DNA of 64,000 nucleotides from Phoebastria nigripes (lineage: Eukaryota; Chordata; Aves; Procellariiformes; Diomedeidae): positions 912,580 to 976,579 of the forward strand of contig JAYKAV010000489.1 in the NCBI GenBank assembly GCA_035582835.1, read 5' to 3'. The notes below the pieces were generated by a model. That model did not search any database and was not told the DNA's origin. It was given only the letters and a program-made list of their open reading frames with translations. Below, one piece after another: positions 47,601 through 57,373 of this stretch (within the stretch, counting starts at the first letter, position 1; every line of letters begins with the position of its first letter). A program made the translations under genes and the position numbers.

Positions 47601-50600
47601 CTCACAAAACACCAGCAAAAAGGACCTCATGCCCACAGAAGAGCCAACAGCGGCTTGTATCAAATTGCACACAAACATACCAAGGAATCCCTTAGAGGTG
47701 TGCAATTGCATGTTTCCTTCACACCATGTGCTTCCTATCCAAAACAAACACAGAACAGCAGCTTGAGGCAGGGCTGCACCTGTGTTGTGTTGCTAGAATG
47801 TTTCCTCTACTGCTTGTGTTTTTTTAAATGCAGTTTTAAGTAAAGAGAGAACTTTTTGGTACAACCCACGAGATGAGTTGAAGACTGTCAACTGGTAACT
47901 CCCACATGAAGCCTACAGATCCTGGGTAGCTCTTTTACAGCGGTGCCAAGTCTGTGTCTGAGAGGTTCACTCCAGCCCAGGCTAAGTTGCTCCAGTAACA
48001 GTGACTGTGAAAAATCAGGGCCAGTGCTTCTAGTCTGAGGTTGAGAAGCTGCAACTTCTGGCCTTTGCTGATGCTTCTTCTGCTCCACCAGAAATACCTC
48101 TCTCACCTATTTAAGGGCACACCACTGTCCCGTATCACCTTTGTAACCTTTGGAAGTTAATTGACACATTAATTCCACGCTAATAAATTAAGTTCAGAGT
48201 GCAGTACCAACTCTTGGCATGCCATAAATATCTTTTGCTCATGAGTGTTTTGCACCAATGCTCCAGATTTAGGGCTCCCCCCTCCTAAGCCCCACGCCCA
48301 CAAATATATTCTCTGAAGCAGCCTGGAGTTCAATTCCTTCACTCCAGCCCTCCGTGACCCTCCAAAACCCCATCTACAGGTTCCTTGCCCCAGGATGGGA
48401 ATTTTCACTCGTGTGAACTTACAGAGATTTAATCTGTACAAAACAGGTACAACTTTTACAACATGTACCCTTCACCAAACACCAAGAAGAAAGGAACACC
48501 CTGAATGCAAACAGAAAACAGGTCTCGCGCACGGCAGGTGTTGACGGAAAGACCAGCAAGAGAGGAAGGGGCCAATAGGGCATAGAGTGTCACTGAAAAA
48601 GGCAAACTGGCAGCAGTCTTTCCTTCTTCTTAACCCTATAATATGGGCTTGGCTGCCGTAAAGGACAGCAGGTCACAGCCCAGGTCCGAGGGGCCAGAGC
48701 CTATGTCACATCTGATTACACTTGGTGAAGGGGCCAAGAGCAGTACCAGCCACAGGACCTGCGCTCCCTGCTCATCTGGAGGGGGCTGTTCCCACAGAAG
48801 AGATGGGAGAGCTGGGCAAGATAACAATTCCCTGGCAGAAGCAGGATTCCCCGGCACCAGCAGTGTGCAAAGTCATTGAGTTGAATGCTCTCCAGCCTGA
48901 TCTTCCACCCATGCTGTCAAGATTTCTAAGAGAATGAATGAATGAAATAGGGATGGAAATGGGAGTAAACACCAGAAGACACAACAGGAAAAAAAGGCTG
49001 AAAGAATGGCCTGTGCTGATAACAACAGGTATGCTCCCAGGACCAGCTGAGGACCCTCCATCCTCACACCAAAAGGATGGCAACAAGGAATGGCACAGCA
49101 CATCTATTTCAAACACGTATTTCAATCAAGGGAAAAAAGACAGTGAGCAGCAGCCCAGACCCGAAGATTTAGGAAGGTTCAGGTCAGCTAGATTCTGAGG
49201 CAAAGGGCCACTCTGGAAGAGCTACAGGATATGAAAGACCTGTTCAAAAACTAGTTTATCATCACCAGTGAAGAAGGAAGTGACATAGTGAGGACTTAAC
49301 AGCTGGCATCCCACCCTCTGCATCACACACAACTGATCCTTGCCAGACCACTTGGACACACATCGCTCTGCTTGTGAGCAAATGTGTAATTGAGTAGCAT
49401 CAGCCTGCTCACAGATTTTGCACAGTAAGGCCACCTTGCCCTTTTTTACATTATTTTTCCACTCATGCCAGATGAATCTGGGGATCTGTGAGACTCGGGA
49501 GGAAATTCATAGACATGGGACAGACTTACTGGCTACCAGGAGCTGGACCCTGTGCTCATGGTCCGTCTTGTTCAGCACTTCCTTGCAAGTGTAGTTGCCT
49601 TCGTCCTGCACGCGCAGCTCTGTGATGCGCAGAGAGCTGTTGTCAACCAGGGAGAAACGGACGTCCGGGGGGAAGGCAACCCTTGAGGAGAAGAGCGGGG
49701 GGAAAGAGTGCGGATCCCCTTGAAACCAGACCACCTCGGTTGCTTCTTTGGAGACATTTCGGCATAAAAGGAGGATGCTTCCTCCAACCTTCCCAAAGAC
49801 CACTTCCTCTGTTCCTGCAAAACAGAAGGGACAGCGTTAGGGATCTAGGGAACCGGCAACGTCCCCTTCCATCAGCAAAGACCGGGACAACTGATACAGA
49901 TCAACCCTCTGGGGTGCTTGTTAGAGGAGCTCTTAAAGGATCTCCAAGATGCACTTGGCAGCTAACAACGCTTAGTGCAGACACACAATCAGGAAGAGGG
50001 ACGCAGCTTAAAAGGCTCAACAGGAAAGCAAGGACAGGCTATTTCTGCCCAAGAGAGGAGGGCAACAAACAAGCGACCTGAAGGAGCCAGAGAAGAGCGG
50101 TGTTAGAGCTCTGACGACGCTGGGTCACAGCAATGTCCATGCTCACCCAACATTTTGCTGGACCACTTGCCCAAGTAGCCTCTTCCCTGCACCACTCAGG
50201 GGAGCGCACAGTACCAAAAAAGGAGACAAAACCCACCCCAGTATCAGTAGCCATCGAAGATGACACAACTGTTGATATCCCCCTTTTGCCTTTCCTACTT
50301 TCCCCTTCCCCTGCCAAATGGCACCTGGACCCTGTAGGCAACTCGAGGGTCCGCAGGAGTCCCCCCTTCTACCAGCCCCCTCAGCGTCTGCCCGGCTTGT
50401 TTTCAAAGGGGAATCTTGTTACTTTCAGCACAAAAAAACCTACTTTTTTAAAAAAGAAATCGGCTTTAGGGCCAGCTGGGGAGCTTCCCTCAGGAGCGGG
50501 GCAGTCTGAGGTAACGCCGGGAGGGCTCTAATGGTCACCCACCAACGCTCGCTGCTCCCCTCCCCTCAGCCCCCGCTACCTGCGGCGTCCCGGCGCGGCA

Positions 50601-50664
50601 CCAGCCTCCAGACGCAAAGGGCGAGGAAGAACCGGGCTGGCAGCGGCCCGCCGGGGAGCCGCAT
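41617..50664 (-). CDS. VSIG10: VSIG10, V-set and Ig domain-containing protein 10
   Basis: VSIG10 is a single-pass Ig-superfamily surface protein of poorly known function. Eight coding exons: 50580-50664 (signal peptide, MRLPGGPLPARFFLALCVW), 49530-49814 (V-set; C46, W58, DEGNYTC with C105), 45636-45917 (Ig; NPPQSTPKCW), 44491-44784 (Ig; IPSLESEPPKTC, CYVCKAQNP), 43829-43939 (membrane segment about 319-345, NIVGVVGAVVVLSLLAIL), 43360-43372 (13-nt microexon), 42277-42437 (acidic tail, SDVLVLVDSEDDDEGKG), 41617-41810 (tail). The Ig exons are all phase 1-1. Several NxS/T sites are present. Total about 474 aa. I find three Ig domains, whereas mammalian VSIG10 is usually described with four. The final exon is the weakest: it has an excellent acceptor but an unrecognised tail. 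Reading past the exon 7 donor would instead stop after CLTEGEPWCLPAG. Confidence 0.88.
45918..49529 (-). other. VSIG10: VSIG10 intron 2 (3.6 kb)
   Basis: I searched this interval for the missing fourth Ig domain and found no frame with the Cys-Trp-Cys pattern and flanking splice sites. It contains a CA run near 46900-46911 and a poly-A run near 47130-47142. No RNA gene was recognised. Confidence 0.6.
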
Positions 50665-50970
50665 CGCCGTGTGCCGCCGCCAGAGCCTCCCGCCTCGGGG
50701 AGGCGGCGCTGCCTGGCCTCCGCCCCGGCGAGCGGGCAGGGAGGGCGGGCGGATCCCTCCGGCCGGCCCTCCCTCCCTCCCTGCCCGGTCGTCCTCCCTG
50801 CCCGGTCGCCGGGCCCCGTGAAGGGGTTGTGTATCAGCCCCCGCCGCCTGAGACCCGCCATCTTCGCTGCCCGCCATCTTGGGGCGCCCCCCTCCCGGCC
50901 CCCGCCCGCCATCTTGGGCAGCCCCCTCAGAGCAGCCCGAAGCAGGTTTCGCTGCCCGGGGAGCCGGGCA
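50580..50970 (-). promoter_or_regulatory. VSIG10: VSIG10 CpG-island promoter with three YY1-type sites
   Basis: This GC-rich stretch covers the first coding exon and upstream DNA. On the sense (minus) strand AAGATGGCG occurs three times: 50856-50864, 50872-50880 and 50907-50915. AAGATGGCGGC is the YY1 core, common at transcription starts of TATA-less promoters. The gap between the VSIG10 and PEBP1 start codons is 1.4 kb, head to head. Confidence 0.65.
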
Positions 50971-51840
50971 CTGACCTCGGGTGCAGTCCAAGGATCGGGA
51001 ACGGTTAATGCAAGGAGGATGGCGTTTCCTGAGGGCAAAACTAAGTGAAGGTAGTAAGCGAAACCCCCCGCCCAGAGGATCTTCCATAATTCAACCACTT
51101 CGAGACACCCCAAAAGCAGCGGGAGCAGGAAGAAGAGTGATAAATGACTATGAAGCGTGCCACAAGCTATGTGATTCTTGGGTATGGGCAAAAAAAAAAA
51201 AAAAAGCAGGCAGCATCTTAAACCAAAGCTGGAGAGGAAAGAAGCAGAGCACAGACCAAAGAGGGACTGGGAGGAGGCAGCAGGTGGAAAGGGTAAAGGA
51301 TGAGCTTCTCCACAGCTGGAGGGGCTCCAAGGAAACAGGGAACAAGGAAAGGGAAAGGTACGAATGTTTTCAGTTTCCTTAAAGCTGTCCCTGGGATTCC
51401 CCTGGGTGAGTGTAACAAAGCACAGCCAGCGTGCTGTTGGATTTCAGCAGCAGGTGCGTTAGAAGAAATTGTCCCAATGACAGGTTTTTTTGCTGACTGA
51501 TGCCAAGTGACCCAACGGTCCTGCATTGTCCACCATTGCAGACAGCAACTTCCAGGCTGGTTTGTTATATGTAGTAATACATAGATTGCTTCTCTGGGTA
51601 ACCCCACAACAAGGGCTGTAAAGCGTGTAGGTATCCTCAGGTTCCTCCAGGACACCTTACTGCTTGGGGAAGGCACAACACGGCCAGCTCTCCAGCAGCC
51701 ATCACACACTGGGCTGAGGCGTGCACGGAGCAGAGCGCTGACACAGCATGCTGGATCCACGGGGCTGCCCCCACTGGGCCCCGGCACATAAATTATAACC
51801 TAATTAATGGCAGGGCCAAGGACGTTAAGCAAGGGCAGCA
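50971..51840. other. VSIG10-PEBP1 intergenic stretch
   Basis: The interval between the two divergent CpG islands shows no coding exon. It carries a poly-A run of about 16 near 51190-51205 and is otherwise unremarkable. Confidence 0.6.
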
Positions 51841-52009
51841 GCGCTGCTTGAGGTAATCGCTCTGCCACTGCTCGGCTCTCTCCCGCCCTGGGCGAAGACC
51901 GGGGCGGCACCGCCGCCCAGGGAAGCCCACCCCAGCCCCGGCGCCACGGCCCCCCGCTGGGGGGCGCCCCAACTGCTGGAGCGGGGGAAAGGCTAGCGGC
52001 GCGCCGCCG

Positions 52010-52089
52010 CCAATGGGCGCGGGGGGCGGGGCGGCGATTGGGCGGGGCGGGCGCAGTCGCGGAGCGGAGCGCAGCAGCAGCAGCAGCAG
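52010..52089 (+). promoter_or_regulatory. PEBP1: PEBP1 core promoter and 5'UTR
   Basis: A CCAAT box (52010-52014) is followed by GC boxes (about 52023-52032 and 52039-52051) flanking an inverted ATTGG at 52037. Then comes a (CAG)6 run at 52072-52089 that ends two bases before the ATG. No TATA box is seen; this is a housekeeping-type promoter inside a CpG island (about 51850-52450). Confidence 0.75.
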
Positions 52090-52091
52090 CC

Positions 52092-54134
52092 ATGCCGGTG
52101 GACCTGGGGCTGTGGAGCGGGCCGCTGAGCCTCACCGAGGTGGAGCAGAAGCCGGCGCGCCCGCTGCGGGTCAAGTATGGCTCCGTGGAGATAGACGAGC
52201 TGGGCAAGGTGCTCACACCCACTCAGGTGAGCAGAGCTCGGCTCCGCGCTCGGGAGTGTGGCAAAATGGCGGGAGGCGGCCGGGCCTCTTGCGCCTTCGC
52301 TCTGGCAGCCCCCATCGGAGCCTCACCAGGTGCGGGGGGAAGAGGGAGGTGCCCTGCTTTGCTGTCGACTCTTGTAGGAGGGCGGCGCGCTCAGGCCTGG
52401 CTCCGTGCTGCAGGAGGAATCCTGGCGGCTCTCATAGGCTGGGTGCGAGCTGGCGCGAATGGCCTTGAACTCCTCGGGTGTTGCTGCCTGCGCTGGTCAC
52501 ACGTGGCCTCCGTGTGCGGTGCAGCTGGCTGGCGCAGGCTGCGTGGTGCAGGCAGCAGGACTGGCTGCTCGTGCTAACGCTGTCATCCCTCTAGGTCCAG
52601 CATCGCCCCACCAGCATTGAGTGGGATGGCTGTGATCCCCAGAAGCTTTACACCCTGGTTCTCACAGACCCAGATGCTCCCAGTAGGAAGGACCCAAAGT
52701 TCAGGTAATGGGGGTGGGCAACTCCCTATCATGCCTGGGGAAAATGGAGCATCCCTCTTGGTCTGAGCAGAGGCTTAGAAGGAGGTCGGGAATGCACTCT
52801 GCCTAAGGTGCAGCAGTGAGTCTGTGGCTTGGGATAGAAACAGTGCCCTTGCATCTCTCCTTGAGACAGGGACGGCATGGGGAGGAGCAGCTGCTTTTGC
52901 CAGGGGTGTTTGGAGGTCTGTGGTAGCTTGGAGAAGCACAGCATCTGCTGCTTGCTCTAATTTGGCACATGTGTGAGTTGGAATTAGGTCTGTCTGTGCT
53001 AGCAGTGGAGTCTTACACCTGGGACCAGCTCACCTTTCTCAAATTGGGCTCAGAAGTGTGTGGAATACCCACTCCTAGGGGTCAGGGTCTGGGTTTCCTG
53101 GAGCCACACGGCAGGGTGACAGAGCTGGTTTTGACAGGCTCTGCACCCTGAAGGAGGCAGTACCTGCTCTAGGACTGGTGCTCTTTGGGTTTGGCAAACC
53201 AGGGGTGGCAGCTGTTAGCTGCAGTTACCCTACACTGACAGCCTTATGGAAAAGCAGCAGTTTGGAGTAAAGGGTCTTAACTGGGGCTGTGATGCAGTCT
53301 GATTGTTTTTTGCCTTCTTTCAGGGAATGGCATCACTTCCTGGTGACCAACATGAAAGGCAACAATGTGGGGAGTGGGACTGTGCTGTCGGATTACGTCG
53401 GCTCCGGGCCTCCCAAAGGAACAGGTCGGTACCTGGCCGCAGCAGTTCCCGTGCTCTGAGCGCAGCGGTGCCGCATGGATCAAATGCGGTGTGCCAGGGA
53501 GGGCGGGGAGGCCTGCAGAAAACTGGCTGCCTGCTTGGCGTGTGCTGCGGAAACGACCCACGCAGGACTGCTTGCGGCTGCACGTAGCCATGGCCAGCAC
53601 GAGCACGTGTCACCACTGTCCCCTTGCTGCCCGGTGCTGTTCTGCCTGCAGCTGGTAGGCAGCGTGGCCTGGCGGGGGGAGCGCTAGCCTAGGCAGGACA
53701 CGAGCCTTTCGGGCATATCTAGCGCATCTTCTCTAAGCTCCTTTAGCTCCATCAGGCTTAGCCACCTTATCCTGGAGAACAATGGTAGGAAGCACCAGCA
53801 CGTCCCGGGTGAGCAGAGGCTTCTGTTTCCCTGCGCTCCTGGGGTCACTTCAGAACAAACCTTAAACCCGGGAATCGCAGGTGACTGGCACTTGTGACGC
53901 TGTCTCCTCCCCGCAGGGCTGCACCGCTACGTGTGGCTGGTGTATGAGCAGCCGAAGCAGCTGACCTGCAACGAGCCCATCCTCTCTAATCGCTCTGGTG
54001 ACAAACGAGGGAAGTTCAAGGTGGCTTCTTTCCGCAGCAAGTATGAGCTGGGGGTGCCGGTGGCTGGCACTTGCTACCAGGCGGAGTGGGATGACTATGT
54101 CCCAAAGCTCTATGAGCAGCTGTCGGGGAAGTAG
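52092..54134 (+). CDS. PEBP1: PEBP1, phosphatidylethanolamine-binding protein 1 (RKIP)
   Basis: PEBP1/RKIP is a cytosolic protein that binds Raf-1 and blocks MEK phosphorylation; it also inhibits GRK2, and its N-terminus can release the HCNP peptide. Four coding exons: 52092-52226, 52595-52704, 53324-53424, 53917-54134, all GT-AG, give exactly 187 aa, the family length. The PEBP signature [16 protein letters not shown] is present in exon 2, followed by REWHHFLV with the pocket histidine, [15 protein letters not shown], and the end [14 protein letters not shown]. The bird N-terminus ([14 protein letters not shown]) differs at a few positions from mammals. Nothing is broken. It converges on TAOK3. 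Confidence 0.98.
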
Positions 54135-54820
54135 GGTGAGGGGACCTGAAGCAGCACTGTGCAGCACCCCCCGCGCCCCTGGAGACCAGGCCCGTCAGAG
54201 CATGTTGCTGTAGTTTTGTTTGATTAGTGAGTTGAACCCAACTGCTCCCGCACTGACTGCTGGACCTGTAACCCTGTCGCTGTCCCTGGCCTGAACCTGC
54301 TCCGTGTCGGCGTGGCCCAGACCGTGCCGTGCTTCAGCTGTTCATCCCGTAGGTACAGGCGATTGCTAGCTAGACGAGCTTCTGAGAAGGCGTCCCTGTA
54401 AGGGCCGCCCCCTCCAGGCTGACCTGCGTAAGGGAAACCAAAGTCTTTGCCAATTAGTGTCACTTCAGAGTGTTTCTGCTGTACTGAAATGGTATTATGT
54501 GGCAGTGGTGTGGGTACAGAACCACTTCTGTGTTGGTGCTGGCTGTGCAGTCTCCCCTTTCCAGGAGAGGAGATGGCAGTCTAAGGGAAACTCCCCCCCC
54601 CTTTTTTTTTTTTATATTTACCCTCAAGTATTGGGCCAGTGCCTCCACTTCACTGACGTGAACCACTGAAGTAGTGAAGGGATAGCTGGTGGAGGAGGCA
54701 GGGAAGCTGGTTTATAGCACTACCTTCTGTTCTCTGTTGCCACTCAAAGCTGAGAGACCACTTCATTTTGTTCAAGTCTTGTTGTGACCTGATGTTAATG
54801 TGCTGTTTGCTCACAGTGCA

Positions 54821-54826
54821 ATTAAA
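54821..54826 (+). terminator. PEBP1: PEBP1 polyadenylation signal
   Basis: ATTAAA lies about 690 bp after the stop, followed by a GT-rich downstream element (GGTGTGGTTGTCTTC). A 3'UTR of roughly 0.7 kb is implied. Confidence 0.7.
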
Positions 54827-54839
54827 AACTTACCAAGGT

Positions 54840-56060
54840 GGATGGTGTGGTTGTCTTCTTGGGGGAACGAGGGGAGTGCTTACAGGAGCAGCTTGGTGTC
54901 GTCGGGTTCCTAAATCTAAAACACAGCACTAGACCAGCTACTAGGAAGAAAATTAATTCTATCCCAGCCAAAACCAGGACGCCTGGAAACCTCCTGTCAC
55001 TGACCTTGACGTTCCTTGCAGCTGATGGGGCAGCCTGTGCTCACAGGACTGTCCTGTGCCTTGGCCAGCTGTGGGGCAGCAGCGCCAGCTGTTAACGAGC
55101 CCTTCCTCTGCCCCTGACAGCCTCCCCGCGGCTGAGGGAACCCAGTGCTCTTAGCCCACGTTTGGCAGGGGAGCCAGTCCCTGCCTGTCCCGTGGGACCT
55201 GCCCACACCCCAGCCCTCAGGCGTGGTGCTCCCTGGAGGCCTCCGTCCCTCCACCCAGCAGGTGCTGCTCTGCAGGAGCCCACAGCACCGCAGCTGAACC
55301 CCCTCTGCAGATGTCAGCTCCTCAGAGAAGCACCACCAGCTTTACTGACCTGAAGCCACTTCCCAGCCAAGCTGCAGGGCCCCAGTTGTTTTCCTGGCCC
55401 TCCAACAGCTCCTGGTGGTGTCTCCTAAGCGCTTAAAGCAGAAAATGAACCTTTGGTCCAGCTGGACATCTTTAAAAGGGTTAAAAAAGATGAAGCCAAT
55501 GTCATTCTACTTCATGGAACTAGCAGCCTTCCCCCTTTTATAAACGACTTCCTCAGAGGTCTGCACCCAAGTGGTCTGAGAAACGGGTATCAAAAACCTC
55601 CATGCGCTGCAGCAAGGCCCCTGTAAAAATCAGAGCGACTCCGGTTGGTTTCTGCCCCAGGGTAGTTCTTCAACCCAGCCACTAAAACATTTAAAGGGGA
55701 TTGATGGTTTTTCAGGAAAACATCCCCAACTACTCAAGACCAAGATCCACAAGACTAGACTTGAACAGCTGTCCTCCACTGCGCTCGGCAAGGGCTGACC
55801 CATCTCGGGCCTTCTCAGCCTGGAAGCAGGACATAAAAAATAAGCCACAACCCATTAGCCGAAAAACCTCCACTGTCAAGAAAAGTGGGTTTGGCACAAA
55901 GGCCCAGAGGTCCCGCCAGCCCTGCCAGCACAGCCCCGGGCCGGCGGACATCGCACCCGGCGCGCGGGGGCAGGCGGGATGGGTCACCTCCCCGCTTCCC
56001 ACCACCGGGCTGTGCCGGGGACGGGCCACCAGCCGCTCTTCCCACAATGAGACAGCGAGG
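54840..56060. other. PEBP1-TAOK3 tail-to-tail intergenic stretch
   Basis: About 1.2 kb between the two convergent polyadenylation sites. There is no coding exon, RNA gene or recognised repeat. Confidence 0.6.
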
Positions 56061-56076
56061 CGTTGTGATGAACACT

Positions 56077-56082
56077 TTTATT
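56077..56082 (-). terminator. TAOK3: TAOK3 polyadenylation signal
   Basis: Canonical AATAAA in minus orientation (CTTTTAATTATATTTGTAAATAAAAGTG context). It is the most distal hexamer before the intergenic stretch. Confidence 0.7.
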
Positions 56083-56333
56083 TACAAATATAATTAAAAG
56101 CTCTGACAGTTATTCATGCTCTTCCTTGGAACCTGAAAAATGTTTCTGTTGTTTTGTTGGGTTTTTTTGTTTTTTTTGGTTTTTTCTTGTTTTGTTTTTT
56201 TTTAAAGTGCATGCAAAAGAAGTAAAGCCTTTTTTTTTAATCTTTTTATTGTAAGAAAATACACAGTTTGAAAGTGTGAATAATGCAATATTTATGACCA
56301 AGATCATGGGGTTGGGGGTGGACTTGGGGGAGG

Positions 56334-56374
<41 letters not shown>
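56334..56374 (+). repeat. A41 homopolymer
   Basis: Forty-one uninterrupted A residues on the plus strand, i.e. U41 in the TAOK3 3'UTR. There is no retroposon body or target-site duplication beside it. Confidence 0.9.
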
Positions 56375-56376
<2 letters not shown>

Positions 56377-57373
56377 AGAAATAAAGGGCCGGGGATGATC
56401 TGACAGACAGTGTTGGACTCCAAGTACTGAACCGGAGAGTGGGGGGGTGGCTGGGAGCAGGAGGGAAGGGGGGAAAGAAGTAAAAAAATTTTTGATCAGA
56501 GAAACAGTTAAAATACAATATGAAAATAAGTAAAAGCTCTCCTTAAATTCCTTCTATACACAAAATACACGATTTGACAAAGCCCAATTTGTGCTACTGG
56601 GATCCTGTGGGCTCATTAAGTGTATTCACATTCTCTGCGACAGCAGAAAATGATTATGATACAATCAAGAATATGCCGAGGAGCGAGGTCTCGTCCCCGC
56701 CTCGCCTGGCATGGTTCTTCTAAAAATCACCAGATCTTCGCCCCGCCCCTCCCCACCCCCAAAAAAGTAATAATATGTCACCACTGATATGTACATCACG
56801 ATTAAGTTTTTTTTCTGTAAAATGTATCAAATTTTTCAATCTTTAATAAAATTTTTTATTATTTAATTATTCCTGATGAATAAATACCAAAAAAATAAAA
56901 ATAAAATAAAGTTATGCAGCAGCTAGTTAAGGTAAGGCTGCGGATTTAGTCTCTCTCCCCCTGGGTTTGTAGAGATCATCTGATTATTATTTTTTTTGCT
57001 TGTACTTTCTTTGATTGGTGGTAAAATGAGTGATTGCTCAAAAGCAACATACATCCACTTTTTTTTTTTTTCCATTAAAATTGTCTCCAAAGTTTTCACT
57101 GAAACATTTTTAATCATTGCACAGAGACATCAATACTGTGACATACTATGGAAAAGACCGCCAGGAGCTGTCCTGCACCGGGACTTGACACAGGGGGAAA
57201 GGGGGCCCCTGATGGAGTAAGAATATACAGGCACTAGTCCGACACGATGTCAGTAAGAGAGACAGAAAGAGAGAGAGCACGCCCGTTAACATGGGGAATG
57301 TTGGTTTTGCAAGTTTTATCATTATTTTGTTTGCTTTTTGTCTTTTGTTTTTAAATGGCAAAGAAATTTAATC

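Larger units (their letters stand above)
56065..57373 (-). other. TAOK3: TAOK3 3'UTR
   Basis: AT-rich sequence follows the TAOK3 stop. AATAAA on the minus strand at 56077-56082 marks the probable end, giving a 3'UTR of about 1.3 kb. It contains many T-rich tracts (minus sense), AU-rich segments near 56840-56920, and a 41-nt homopolymer described separately. Confidence 0.75.

Noticed and set aside
56334..56374. Poly-A tail of a retroposed gene
   Set aside because: No retrogene or SINE body next to the tract and no target-site duplication.
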